35,723 nt of DNA from an uncultured Bacilli bacterium (GCA_944359625.1 CALVSW010000013.1:1-35723); one strand, 5' to 3'. Shown: positions 25,047 to 33,712, counted from the first letter of the stretch. Made by a program: numbers and translations. The notes: generated from the sequence alone by a model not told the origin.

Positions 25047-25931
25047 TTATTTAAATACTATTTTAATAATTAATTTATTATTAATATATTTAGCAGTAAT
25101 TTCTCCGTTATTTAAAATAACTAATTCTTTAGCAATTGATAAACCTATTCCATTAGATTTTTTAGAACTTTCTACAGTAAAATATCTATCAAATATTTTA
25201 CCAACACTTACCTTATCTAATTTCTTAGTCTTATTTATAAATGTAATTGACCCAGTATTATCTAATTTTATATAAATAGATTTATTACTATATTTAAGTA
25301 AATTAGATATTATATTTTCAATTATTCTTTTAAAACAAATTAAATCTATTTCTTTTATTATTTTATTACTGGTTATATCTATTTTAGGAATTATATTATT
25401 ATTTTTAAATAAATCATAATAACTACAGAATACTTCTTCTAATACTATATTTAAACATACTTGTTCTTTTTTTATTAAATAAGCTTTATCTAATATTTTA
25501 GAATAGTTAAATAATTCTTCGGTTAAATTTACTAAATCATTTACTTTAGTATTTATAATATTAAAATATTTTATTTGCTCTTTAGTAAAGTTCTTTTTAT
25601 CTAATATATCAAGATAACCTTTTATAGCAGTAAGAGGTGTTCTTAAATCATGAGATATATTAGTAATTGTATGTTTTAAATTAATATTACCTTGATTATA
25701 TTCTAATTCTAACTTTCTTAGTTTTTTTAAATTTTTATTAAGTTTATTTATAAATTCTTTTAAATTTTTATCATTACATGAAATAGTTAATAAATTATTA
25801 GTATCTGAATTTATTATAAGTTCAAAATCTTTATATAATTTATTTAAAGATAATTTAAGTAATATATATTTTATAGAAATAATACTAGTAATAAATAATA
25901 TTATAATACATAAATAAAACCAGATACTCAT
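25047..25931 (-). CDS. Sensor histidine kinase, peptide-antibiotic type
   Basis: This 294-aa protein has one or two short N-terminal membrane helices (residues 3-29) and almost no extracellular loop. The HisKA box is NISHDLRTPLTAIKGY with His94. The HATPase domain has an N box (IENIISNLLKYSNKSI), an F-like region and a G2 box (SNGIGLSIAKELV). The usual G1 DxGxG is replaced by NKTKKLD, a variant common in transporter-linked kinases. Lack of a sensor domain suggests it reads signals through the ABC transporter encoded just upstream. It is the last gene of the four-gene module. Confidence 0.9.
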   Translation of the reverse strand: MSIWFYLCIIILFITSIISIKYILLKLSLNKLYKDFELIINSDTNNLLTISCNDKNLKEFINKLNKNLKKLRKLELEYNQGNINLKHTITNISHDLRTPLTAIKGYLDILDKKNFTKEQIKYFNIINTKVNDLVNLTEELFNYSKILDKAYLIKKEQVCLNIVLEEVFCSYYDLFKNNNIIPKIDITSNKIIKEIDLICFKRIIENIISNLLKYSNKSIYIKLDNTGSITFINKTKKLDKVSVGKIFDRYFTVESSKKSNGIGLSIAKELVILNNGEITAKYINNKLIIKIVFK

Positions 25932-25945
25932 AAGTAATTACCTTT

Positions 25946-26725
25946 CTAATTTATATCTTTTCTTTTAAATATTATTATACCTATAATAGTTAGTATTGAT
26001 GATGTAATACTAGAATAAACCCATAGAATTTCAAAGGAATCTTCTGGTAGGGTTCTACCATTTTTAATTTCGTATGCTTGGCCTACTGGCATTATATTTA
26101 TCATTGTTTCATATACTACTTTAGTATTTTTAGATATATAAGTATCATAATATTCTGAATCTTCTAATTTAGTAATAAATAATAAACTACTAAATATTTG
26201 CAATATCATAATTAATAAACATAAACTAATTGTTATTACTTGATTACTAATAATTTGACAAATAAAAGTATAAATTGATATATAAGCAATAATTATAAAT
26301 GTTAAATCTATTAATTTAATTAATACATCATTAAAAGAACTAATTATATTTCCAAATAGAGGTATTCCTAAACAAAAGATGATAATTATATATAATATAT
26401 AACATATTAAAGCGATACTAATTAAAGTAATTAAATTAGCTAAATATATTTTAGATCTACTATAACCTAAAATCATTTTATTTCTAATCGTACCATTTGT
26501 ATATTCTTCGCCAATAAAGAAATTTATTATAATAGCGCATATAAAACCAATAATTACTCCACTTTTAAGTACTAAATCTTCTACTATGATTATGTTATTA
26601 ACATCACTAATTTTTAAATAATTATAAATAACAGTTAATATAGCTAAAAATATTACTATTGGAAATATATATCTTAATTTACTTCTTCTTATTCTTTCAA
26701 TATTACTATTTATTAAATTAATCAT
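25946..26725 (-). CDS. ABC-2 type permease (peptide-antibiotic resistance)
   Basis: This 259-aa protein has six hydrophobic segments and a long loop between TM5 and TM6 (LEDSEYYDTYISKNTKVVYETM). The loop resembles BcrB/immunity-type permeases. EEYTNGTIRNKMILGYSRSKIYLANL is the typical cytosolic coupling region of ABC-2 exporters. ATG 26725 with GGTGGTGAT upstream overlaps the end of the ATPase gene by 8 bp (ATGATTAA), so they are translated together. It is predicted to form the membrane part of the transporter. Confidence 0.88.
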   Translation of the reverse strand: MINLINSNIERIRRSKLRYIFPIVIFLAILTVIYNYLKISDVNNIIIVEDLVLKSGVIIGFICAIIINFFIGEEYTNGTIRNKMILGYSRSKIYLANLITLISIALICYILYIIIIFCLGIPLFGNIISSFNDVLIKLIDLTFIIIAYISIYTFICQIISNQVITISLCLLIMILQIFSSLLFITKLEDSEYYDTYISKNTKVVYETMINIMPVGQAYEIKNGRTLPEDSFEILWVYSSITSSILTIIGIIIFKRKDIN

Positions 26726-27632
26726 TACTATCACCACCTAATAGATTCATAAAATAACTTTCTAAGGTTTCATCTTTTTCAATAACTTTTAATACTTTAT
26801 GATTATTATTTTTTAGATAAGATAGTAAATCTTGGATATCAATATCACCATATAAGATAATATTTGCATCATCAATTACTTGATATGATATACTCATATT
26901 TTCTAATAATGGTATTATTTGACTTACTTTTTTTACTTTTAAGATAATTCTTTTTTGTAATAATTTATCTAAATTTTCTTTACTTATTTCTTTTATCATA
27001 TAACCATTACCTATAAAACCATAATAAGTAGCAATTTTAGATAATTCATCTAAATAATGACTAGATATTAAAATAGTAATATTTTTTTCTTTATTTAATT
27101 TTAATAATAATTCTCTAATTTCTACTATTCCTTCTGGATCAAGACCATTAATTGGTTCATCTAAAATTAGAAAATCAGGATTACCTACTAGGCACATAGC
27201 AATTCCAAGTCTTTGACGCATTCCTAAAGAAAAATTACATACTTTTTTATTCTTAGTATTTGTTAAATTAACTAGTGATAATAATTCATCTATACCATCA
27301 AATGAAGGCATTCCTACTAATTTAAATTGAACTTTTAAATTATCTATTGCTGTTAAATTATCATATATTGATGGAGACTCAATTAAAGCTCCTATTCTTC
27401 TTTGAGAATTACTAATTTGCAAATCAGTATTTTTTTTACCATAAATAGAGTATATTCCACTAGTAGGTTTTTGTAGACCACAAATAATTCTTATTAATGT
27501 TGTTTTTCCAGCCCCATTTTTACCTATTAAACCATATATAGAACCTTTAGGAACTTTACAATTAAGATTATTTAATGCTTTAAAACTTTTATAGCTTTTT
27601 GTTAAATTATGTACTTCTAAAACATATTCCAT
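26718..27632 (-). CDS. ABC transporter ATP-binding protein (BcrA-like)
   Basis: This 304-aa protein has Walker A GLIGKNGAGKTT, Q-loop region IGALIESPSIYDNLTA, signature NFSLGMRQRLGIAMCL, Walker B DFLILDEPINGLDPEG and H-loop ISSHYLDEL. The C-terminal ~90 residues are the extension found in bacitracin/lantibiotic resistance ATPases. It would power the permease encoded downstream. ATG 27632 is chosen with GGGAAG 10 nt upstream; TTG 27638 is an alternative. Expression is probably driven by the direct repeats at 27676-27714. Confidence 0.92.
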   Translation of the reverse strand: MEYVLEVHNLTKSYKSFKALNNLNCKVPKGSIYGLIGKNGAGKTTLIRIICGLQKPTSGIYSIYGKKNTDLQISNSQRRIGALIESPSIYDNLTAIDNLKVQFKLVGMPSFDGIDELLSLVNLTNTKNKKVCNFSLGMRQRLGIAMCLVGNPDFLILDEPINGLDPEGIVEIRELLLKLNKEKNITILISSHYLDELSKIATYYGFIGNGYMIKEISKENLDKLLQKRIILKVKKVSQIIPLLENMSISYQVIDDANIILYGDIDIQDLLSYLKNNNHKVLKVIEKDETLESYFMNLLGGDSND

Positions 27633-27675
27633 ATTCAATTAACTTCCCTTCTATACCAATTTTAACAAATAATAA

Positions 27676-27714
27676 TTAAGAAATTGGTTAAGAAAAAGTT
27701 AAGATTTAGTTAAG
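27676..27714 (-). promoter_or_regulatory. Four direct repeats, probable response-regulator binding array
   Basis: On the minus strand CTTAA(C) recurs four times, starting on the plus strand at 27676, 27688, 27699 and 27710, a spacing of 12, 11 and 11 bp. One helical turn between direct repeats is the usual arrangement for OmpR/PhoB-type regulators. The array lies between the response-regulator stop (27717) and the ABC genes, where a normal -35 is absent. Confidence 0.7.
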
Positions 27715-27716
27715 AA

Positions 27717-28370
27717 TTAATCTTTAATTTTAAAACCAATACCCCAAACTGACTCTATAAACTCTTTATCAGTTATACTTTTAATTTTCTTCCTAATATT
27801 ACTAATATGAACTTTTAGGGAATTTTCATCACAATCAAGTGTATCTTTACTTATTAGATTTAATAATGAATCTTTACTTATAACTTTAGGATAATTTAAT
27901 AATAATTGTTTAAATATAGCATATTCCGTTTTAGTTAATTTAACTTCTAAATTATTAATTTTTAAAGTATGATTATTATCTAATAATTCTAAATTCTTAT
28001 GTACCAATTTTTTATTACTATTGATATTAAGTCTTAACTGAACTTTGATACGGGCAAGTAATTCTTTTATATCAAATGGTTTAGTTATATAATCATTAGC
28101 GCCTTTTAATAAACATTTAACTTTATCTTCAGCATCTATTTTAGCTGTAATTACTATTATTGGTATATTTTTTACTTTAGTAATTATTTCTTCCCCACTT
28201 AAACCAGGCAACATTAAATCTAATAAGATTAAATCTATATTTTCTTTTTCTAATACTAATAATGCTTCTGTTCCCGAATAAGCATGATAAGTTTTATATA
28301 TATTTTTTAAAACCTCTTCTAAAATATCTTGAATACTATTATCATCTTCAACAATAAGAATATTTGCCAT
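27717..28370 (-). CDS. OmpR/PhoB-family response regulator
   Basis: This 217-aa protein has a receiver domain with acidic pocket VEDD (8-10), phospho-acceptor Asp51 in LLDLMLPG, conserved Thr in ITAK and Lys97 in ITKPFD. A winged-helix DNA-binding domain follows (LTKTEYAIFKQLLLNYPKVISKDSLL; SLKVHISNIRKKI). GGTGATT lies before ATG. It is first in the order regulator, ATPase, permease, kinase. Its likely targets are the direct repeats at its own 3' end. Confidence 0.95.
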   Translation of the reverse strand: MANILIVEDDNSIQDILEEVLKNIYKTYHAYSGTEALLVLEKENIDLILLDLMLPGLSGEEIITKVKNIPIIVITAKIDAEDKVKCLLKGANDYITKPFDIKELLARIKVQLRLNINSNKKLVHKNLELLDNNHTLKINNLEVKLTKTEYAIFKQLLLNYPKVISKDSLLNLISKDTLDCDENSLKVHISNIRKKIKSITDKEFIESVWGIGFKIKD

Positions 28371-28566
28371 ATAAGAATCACCTTAAAATTATCATAACAC
28401 ATTTTATTAATTAAATATTAATATATATAAATCAATTATAATGAATTTGATATATCTATACTGAAGCTTTGGAATAATATATTATAATCATATTACTATC
28501 AAATTTTTCATTATTCTAAAACAGATACAAGTAAATTTGAAAAATTACTACTATATATATAAATTT

Positions 28567-28596
28567 AACCTCGTTTCTAATTATAGGAACGAGGTT
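28567..28596. terminator. Hairpin directly after the Sir2 gene
   Basis: AACCTCGTTTC (28567-28577) pairs with GGAACGAGGTT (28586-28596), with one G-T pair. It begins one base after the Sir2 stop codon. The minus strand has only AAATTTATATAT after it, so termination may be weak; the plus side has TTTTATAATTTT. The rest of 28371-28566 shows no gene. Confidence 0.5.
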
Positions 28597-29319
28597 TTAT
28601 AATTTTAAATTAGAAAATACCTTTTCTAAGTCTTCATTAATTAGTAAAGTAGCTTTATTATCAAATGGTGTATAACTATCATTAATAATTACTAAGTTCT
28701 TACCTTTAAATAAGTCCACTAATAGATTTGCTGGTTGAACAATTAAAGAAGTACCAGCAACAATTAAAGTATCAGCTTGAGAAATATATAACTCGGCTAA
28801 TTCAAAACAAGGTGGCAAAGATTCACCATATAAAACAACAGCTGGTCTAATTAATCCGCCACAATTACATATAGGAATACCATTACTTTCAAATATATAT
28901 TTAGCACTATATTCTTTATGACAATTAGTACAGAAATTTTTATATATAGTCCCATGTATTTCTAAGACATTTTTACTACCAGCTTTTTGATGTAAGCCAT
29001 CAATATTTTGCGTAATTATTGTTTTTAATTTACCTTTTTTTTCTAATTTTACTAAATACTTATGAACAACATTTGGTTTAGCATTTAAAGAATTCATTTT
29101 ATCTCTATAAAACTTATAAAATTCTTTTGGTTCATTATATAAACAATCTATACTCAAATAATACTCTGGTGGTTTATTATAAGTTTCTTTATATAATCCA
29201 TTTTTTCCTCTAAAGTCTTTTAAACCACTTAAGGTTGATACACCAGCTCCACCAAAAAAGACAATATTATTAGAATTATCAATAATATCTTGTAATTTTT
29301 TTATTTTTTCATTCAACAT
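28597..29319 (-). CDS. cobB: Sir2-family NAD+-dependent protein deacylase
   Basis: This 240-aa sirtuin has the NAD site FFGGAGVSTLSGLKDFRG (about 19-36), TQNIDGLHQKAG with the catalytic His after EIHGT (about 120-124), and a zinc module CTNC...CNC (one spacing shorter in the second pair). RPAVVLYGESLP and VAGTSLIVQPA complete the fold. It removes acyl groups from lysine using NAD+. It lies 26 nt after the CDF gene and is probably co-transcribed with it. Confidence 0.95.
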   Translation of the reverse strand: MLNEKIKKLQDIIDNSNNIVFFGGAGVSTLSGLKDFRGKNGLYKETYNKPPEYYLSIDCLYNEPKEFYKFYRDKMNSLNAKPNVVHKYLVKLEKKGKLKTIITQNIDGLHQKAGSKNVLEIHGTIYKNFCTNCHKEYSAKYIFESNGIPICNCGGLIRPAVVLYGESLPPCFELAELYISQADTLIVAGTSLIVQPANLLVDLFKGKNLVIINDSYTPFDNKATLLINEDLEKVFSNLKL

Positions 29320-29345
29320 TAAAAAATACTTCCTTTAATTAAATA

Positions 29346-30236
29346 TTAATGATGATGATGAAGATGAACTTCATTATTTACTTTTACATTACATTCTTTA
29401 TCATTGCAATCATTAAGATTTTCTTCTATTTCAATAGTAGTATGATTAATATTATGTTCTTGCATTTCTTCTCTAATTTTATCTTTTATTTCTTTAGTAT
29501 TTTTATTTTTGGTTACAATATGCATAGTAGCATAATTAGTTATTCCATCCATACTCCAAACATGAATATGATGAACATCTTCTATTCCTTCAATACTCAT
29601 AATATGTTTTTTTAATTCAGAAATAGATATATCTTTAGGCGTTTTTTCTAAAAATAAATCTAATATATATTGAATATGTTTAAAAGCATTTACTAAGATA
29701 TATACTGCTATCGAAATAGACATAATTGCATCTAATAATACAATATTAGTAAATCTCATTAAGATTGAACCAATTAATACTACGACCCATCCTAAAACAT
29801 CTTCTAACATATGTAAGTTAACTGCCTTTTGATTAATTGATTTACCATCTCTTGTAAAATAAGCAGCCATGAAATTTATTACTACTCCAAATATAGCAAA
29901 CAAAATCATGCCATTATAATTAATTGGTTCTGGATTTATTATTCTATTTATACTATTTATAATAACAAAGATAGATCCTACAGTTAAAACAATAGTAGTA
30001 ATTAAAGCTCCTAATATAGAGTATCTTGCATAACCGTAAGTATAATTAGAATCGGGTTTTCTTTTACTTATTTTTTCTAAAATTAACGATATTCCAATAC
30101 TTATGGCATCGCCAAAATCATGTACAGAATCAGATATTATAGATACACTATTGGTTAGAATACCTCCAACTAATTCAAATATCGAAAAAGCAATATTAAG
30201 TATAAAAGCTACTAATATTTTTTTATATGTTTTCAT
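29346..30236 (-). CDS. Cation diffusion facilitator (CzcD-like metal exporter)
   Basis: This 296-aa protein has six membrane helices. Metal sites are SDSVHDFGDA in TM2 (HxxxD) and HMLEDVLGW in TM5 (HxxxD), the pattern of Zn2+/Co2+ transporters. The C-terminal cytosolic domain reads IEGIEDVHHIHVWSMDG, as in YiiP/CzcD, and the protein ends in HLHHHH, a His cluster likely to bind metal. GAGGAG lies before ATG. It follows csoR by 13 nt in one operon, so the repressor should control its expression in response to metal. Confidence 0.94.
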   Translation of the reverse strand: MKTYKKILVAFILNIAFSIFELVGGILTNSVSIISDSVHDFGDAISIGISLILEKISKRKPDSNYTYGYARYSILGALITTIVLTVGSIFVIINSINRIINPEPINYNGMILFAIFGVVINFMAAYFTRDGKSINQKAVNLHMLEDVLGWVVVLIGSILMRFTNIVLLDAIMSISIAVYILVNAFKHIQYILDLFLEKTPKDISISELKKHIMSIEGIEDVHHIHVWSMDGITNYATMHIVTKNKNTKEIKDKIREEMQEHNINHTTIEIEENLNDCNDKECNVKVNNEVHLHHHH

Positions 30237-30249
30237 TTTATATCTCCTC

Positions 30250-30522
30250 TTAATTATTAAATCTTTTAAATAAACTTATTAATTCATCTACAACTTCTAA
30301 ATTACCATTTTCTAAATCTTGGGCAACACATTTATATAAATGATTTTCTAAAATTAAATTAGCCATACTTTTTATTGATTTTTCAACAGCAACCGCTTGA
30401 ATCAAAATATCATTACATTCACTATCATTATTCACCATTTTTTCTATACCATTTATTTGTCCTTTTATTCTATTTAATCTATTTATTATCGCTCTTTTTT
30501 CTTCAATACTTCTTTTATTCAT
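30250..30522 (-). CDS. csoR: CsoR/RcnR-family metal-sensing repressor
   Basis: This 90-aa all-helical DUF156 repressor contains RLNRIKGQINGIEKM, the DNA-contact helix of the family. Counting from ATG 30522 (GGAGG upstream; an ATG at 30537 overlaps that site), Cys36, His61 and Cys65 fall at the Cu(I) ligand positions of Mycobacterium CsoR. Metal binding would release the protein from the palindrome at 30545-30560. Partner genes are a CDF exporter and Sir2 rather than a CopA-type copper ATPase, so the sensed metal is uncertain. Confidence 0.92.
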   Translation of the reverse strand: MNKRSIEEKRAIINRLNRIKGQINGIEKMVNNDSECNDILIQAVAVEKSIKSMANLILENHLYKCVAQDLENGNLEVVDELISLFKRFNN

Positions 30523-30539
30523 ATCTTTCCTCCTCATTC

Positions 30540-30568
30540 ATTATATACCCTTATGGGTATTTTGTGAA
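30540..30568 (-). promoter_or_regulatory. Promoter and CsoR-type operator of the csoR-CDF-Sir2 operon
   Basis: The -35 TTCACA (30563-30568), a 17-bp spacer and -10 TATAAT (30540-30545). The spacer holds the palindrome ATACCCTTATGGGTAT (30545-30560), a G/C-tract inverted repeat typical of CsoR/RcnR sites. A further GGGGGTAT lies at 30572-30579. Confidence 0.85.
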
Positions 30569-30623
30569 TGAGGGGGTATATTAAAAAAGAGTTGCTAGTT
30601 AATGTAAATGATTCCTAAACATC

Positions 30624-30654
30624 AAGGAGTAATGAATTTTTTCATCACTCCTTT
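30624..30654 (+). terminator. Orphan hairpin with T-run
   Basis: AAGGAGT (30624-30630) pairs with ACTCCTT (30647-30653), extended by AATGA/TCAT, then TTTTATAG. No plus-strand gene precedes it, so it may be a leftover of a deleted gene. The rest of 30655-30807 shows nothing. Confidence 0.5.
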
Positions 30655-30807
30655 TATAGAAAAGAAAATTTATAGAAATCTTTAAAAATGTTAAAAATTA
30701 ATATTAAAGTCTAAAATCATGCTAACAACTTATATTTTATATAAAGCTTTAGTAAATTTTTTATAAAATTATCCATTCTCCGTTACGTTTTCCGTTTTTT
30801 CTTGTAA

Positions 30808-31818
30808 TTAAGCCTTTTTTTGCATTTCAATCATTCTACTTTTTATTGTTCTTACTGATTTATTAATCATATTAGCTATTTCTTCTTGTTTCACTACTGG
30901 ATTATCTTTTATAATGTTTATGATAGCTTGCTCTTCTAAAGTGCAAGTATTGCCCTTTAAATTTGGATTATCTGTACTTTTTATATAATCTATATGCATA
31001 AATCTATTTTTTAGTTCATAATTTTCATTTGATAAAAGATTATAAAAGAATTTTTCTAAAAATGTTATATCTTCAAAAATATTTTTTTCAAAATTTTTAT
31101 AGTTAGCTCTTACTAGAGCGTTTCTAAAATACCATGAGTATTCTGCAAAAACATCATCATTCATATTAAAACCAAAGGTTCTTAAATATTTAATAATAAA
31201 TACTGCTGTTGTCCTTGTATTTCCCTCACAAAACGGATGTACTTGCCATATGTTAGAAGTAAAGCGGCACAAATGTTTTATTGATTCTTGTAGTGATAAA
31301 TCTTTATAAGAAAATTCTTTTTCTTGATTAAAATCATATTCTAATGCAAGGCGGATTGTCTCATATGGTGCATATATAACAGTATCACCATTTAAAACCC
31401 ATTCTTTCTTTGTAAAATTATAATCTCTAATCTTACCTGCATGATTGTATATTCCAGAAAATAATCTTTGATGAATCGTAATTAATTCTGTTGGATTAAA
31501 ATTAAATGATTTTTCACTTAAAATTTCAGTAATTCTTATTGCAACTTTATCTGCTTCTTCACTTTCTTCAATTTCTTCATTTTTTCTCCTAGTTAGTACC
31601 TTATAGTATTCATTTATTCTATGTTCAACTTCTTTTAAATCAATATTACCTTCTATATGTTCTTTAGCAGTTTTTATTAAATATTCTGATGTTTTTAGTC
31701 CATCCACATCTTGTAAGCCAATTGCTGTTTCCCATGTTTTGGTTTTTTCAACACGACTAGGTTCACCTTGTTTAATATATTCTGCTAGTTCTAAATTCCA
31801 ATTTGTATTATTTTTCAT
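30808..31818 (-). CDS. Fic-family protein with VbhA-like N-terminus and C-terminal helix-turn-helix
   Basis: This 336-aa protein has the Fic core HPFCEGNTRTTAVF with catalytic His194, which fits HPFx(D/E)GNxR. A flap region reads VLNGDTVIYAPYETI (142-156). The N-terminus (WETAIGLQDVDGLKTSEYL...GNIDLKEVEHRINEYY, 29-72) resembles the VbhA-type antitoxin/inhibitory region found ahead of Fic domains. The last 60 residues form a winged-helix-like tail (NPVVKQEEIANMINKSVRTIKSRM). Fic enzymes transfer AMP or related groups to proteins. AGGAGAG lies 8 nt before ATG. Confidence 0.92.
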   Translation of the reverse strand: MKNNTNWNLELAEYIKQGEPSRVEKTKTWETAIGLQDVDGLKTSEYLIKTAKEHIEGNIDLKEVEHRINEYYKVLTRRKNEEIEESEEADKVAIRITEILSEKSFNFNPTELITIHQRLFSGIYNHAGKIRDYNFTKKEWVLNGDTVIYAPYETIRLALEYDFNQEKEFSYKDLSLQESIKHLCRFTSNIWQVHPFCEGNTRTTAVFIIKYLRTFGFNMNDDVFAEYSWYFRNALVRANYKNFEKNIFEDITFLEKFFYNLLSNENYELKNRFMHIDYIKSTDNPNLKGNTCTLEEQAIINIIKDNPVVKQEEIANMINKSVRTIKSRMIEMQKKA

Positions 31819-31838
31819 TTTATAACTCTCCTAGCTTT

Positions 31839-31867
31839 ATTATATAATTTTTTATATAAAAGCACAA
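31839..31867 (-). promoter_or_regulatory. Likely promoter of the Fic gene
   Basis: The -10 TATAAT (31839-31844), a 17-bp spacer and a -35-like TTGTGC (31862-31867) that lies inside the long palindrome at 31859-31905. Confidence 0.5.
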
Positions 31868-31905
31868 TTTTAAAGTGCAAAAATTGCACTTTAAAATTGT
31901 GCTTT
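31859..31905. repeat. Perfect long inverted repeat between ART and Fic genes
   Basis: Two 22-bp arms (31859-31880 and 31884-31905) match exactly as reverse complements with a 3-nt spacer. They contain TTGCACTTT, and TGCACTTT recurs directly afterwards at 31905-31912. On the minus strand TTTTATAT follows, so it can end the ART transcript. It also covers the Fic -35, so it may be an operator. Confidence 0.75.
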
Positions 31906-31930
31906 GCACTTTGAAAATTAAATTTTCATT

Positions 31931-33679
31931 TTATCTATTAAACTTACCTACTTCAGATAACACTTTTTTAGGAATAGCTTTCATAGATACAATAGTAATA
32001 TTTTCACCATTTTTTTCAGTATAAGGTTTTGCATCCAAAAACTCGAAATCAAAATTATTAGAATCTAATAATATTTCTTTTTGAGCTTCATTAAAAGCAA
32101 CTTTAGATGTTCCATTTTTAAAATACACATCATCAGTAAAGGCGATAATATTTGAACCAGCAGGTAGATCTATTTTATATATAACTTTATTATATGGATA
32201 ATTTATACTACTTTTTCTTTGGTATAAAAAATCATTTACGACTTTATTACTAGGAGTAGTTGATAATAAAGCATTTCCTAAATTATTACTTATAAAATTT
32301 TGACCTTGTGGTACATAAACGCATCTATAAACTACCATATCATTATTTAAAGTAACTTTAGATAAACTTGATAATAAAGGATTAATACTACCTAAAATAA
32401 TAGATTTATATCTTTCGAAAGGAACAATATGATTTGATGGAAATAATTCATCTACTATTGTTATGCTTTGGCGATTATATCTAAGATAGTTCATTTGATT
32501 TTTTAAATTAGTAACATAAGTATTATAATCATTTAATAACATATTATTAATATTTTCATCATTTCCAATAGTACTTAAATCAATATTATTATTTCTTACA
32601 TAAGAAATAATCTGATTAATAACATAATAAGCAAAACTTTTATATAGCATTAATGAATTCTTTTCTTCTCTACTTAAATTTCTTTGTTGACTATCAATAT
32701 CTTGTAACCATTTTAGACCTTGTTCTTCTTCTTTTTTATTTTGATTTAATTGGTTATTTAAGATTTCTTGTTGTTGAGAAGCAGTTAAAGTAGTACTATC
32801 TAATAAAGTTTCAGCGTCTAAGATATTATATTCTGGTATAGCATCTATTTCTTTTAAATTTAGAGGATTTTTAGAAGCTATATCTTTTATAATTGTTAAT
32901 AAACTTTCATTTATTTTCTTTAATCTATCTAATTCTTCTGTAAATCTATCTGTTAATAATTTCATTTGATATTCAGATAAGATTAAATTTTTTAAATAAG
33001 ATTTTCTATGTTCTAAAGGTATTAAAGAATAAGAAAAATCGGCTTTTATCCTCGAAGTTAATAATCTTTTTATATCTAATGGTTCATCATATAAAGTAAT
33101 ATTTTCTTCTGCACCTAGTTTAATAACACTTAATAAGTTATAAGATTTCTTTTTAGCTTCATCTATTAATTCTTTTTTATTAGCAATTCCATTTAATCTA
33201 GAATTAAAACCTTTTAAATATTCTATTTTATCTTTTACTTGCTCATATATATCACAATAATTTTCATATATTAATCTTAAATTTTTAAGTCCTAAAGATA
33301 AATCTAAAGGGGATTTAACACTTGTCATTTCAAGGTGTCTATAATAATTATCTAAATCACTCCAAGATAATTCTTTATCCCCCTTGGCAAAGACAATTTC
33401 TCCAGCACCTGAAACTACTAATCTTATATCAGAATCTTCTTGATTTTGACATATAATATTCATTTGCATTAAACTTTTTAAAAACTTTTCAGCATCTTCT
33501 TTAGTTAATAAAAGTTCTCCTTTTACTAAAGAATTATAAACATTATCTATTGATTTAAAATTACCTTCTATTTTTATAAAATTATCATTTGCTAAAACTT
33601 CTAATTCATTTACGGGAAAACTTTTCATAGCATTCTCAATTTGTTTTCTTAGTTGCATTAAAGTTTTACTATTTTCCAT
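31931..33679 (-). CDS. Large protein with C-terminal ADP-ribosyltransferase domain
   Basis: This 582-aa protein has residues 1-440 helical and charged, with coiled-coil stretches and no signal peptide or membrane segment; I do not recognise this part. Residues ~445-575 carry the R-S-E order of an ART fold. VVYRCV gives Arg452, ALLSTTPS gives Ser473-Thr-Thr, and EAQKEILLD gives Gln533-x-Glu535, between strands VIYKIDLPAG and FEFLDAK. QxE, rather than ExE, is typical of C3-like enzymes that modify Gln/Asn. It would transfer ADP-ribose from NAD+ to a protein target. AGGTGG lies before ATG, with a TGATATAAT extended -10 at 33704-33712. Confidence 0.8.
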   Translation of the reverse strand: MENSKTLMQLRKQIENAMKSFPVNELEVLANDNFIKIEGNFKSIDNVYNSLVKGELLLTKEDAEKFLKSLMQMNIICQNQEDSDIRLVVSGAGEIVFAKGDKELSWSDLDNYYRHLEMTSVKSPLDLSLGLKNLRLIYENYCDIYEQVKDKIEYLKGFNSRLNGIANKKELIDEAKKKSYNLLSVIKLGAEENITLYDEPLDIKRLLTSRIKADFSYSLIPLEHRKSYLKNLILSEYQMKLLTDRFTEELDRLKKINESLLTIIKDIASKNPLNLKEIDAIPEYNILDAETLLDSTTLTASQQQEILNNQLNQNKKEEEQGLKWLQDIDSQQRNLSREEKNSLMLYKSFAYYVINQIISYVRNNNIDLSTIGNDENINNMLLNDYNTYVTNLKNQMNYLRYNRQSITIVDELFPSNHIVPFERYKSIILGSINPLLSSLSKVTLNNDMVVYRCVYVPQGQNFISNNLGNALLSTTPSNKVVNDFLYQRKSSINYPYNKVIYKIDLPAGSNIIAFTDDVYFKNGTSKVAFNEAQKEILLDSNNFDFEFLDAKPYTEKNGENITIVSMKAIPKKVLSEVGKFNR

Positions 33680-33703
33680 TTATACCACCTATTCTATGTT
33701 TCT

Positions 33704-33712
33704 ATTATATCA
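33704..33712 (-). promoter_or_regulatory. Extended -10 promoter of the ART gene
   Basis: TGATATAAT on the minus strand, 25 bp before ATG; the same extended -10 precedes the DUF7736-like gene. Confidence 0.55.

Noticed and set aside
25047-28370. Bce-type module with MacB/FtsX-like permease
   Set aside because: The permease is six-helix ABC-2 type with no large extracellular domain, so BcrAB/immunity-like is the better label.
29349-29615. Met-rich plus-strand frame opposite the CDF gene
   Set aside because: It is the reverse of the His-rich end and CDF domain.
30375-30584. Plus-strand frame across csoR and its promoter
   Set aside because: It covers the operator palindrome and has no ribosome site; it is a mirror of csoR.
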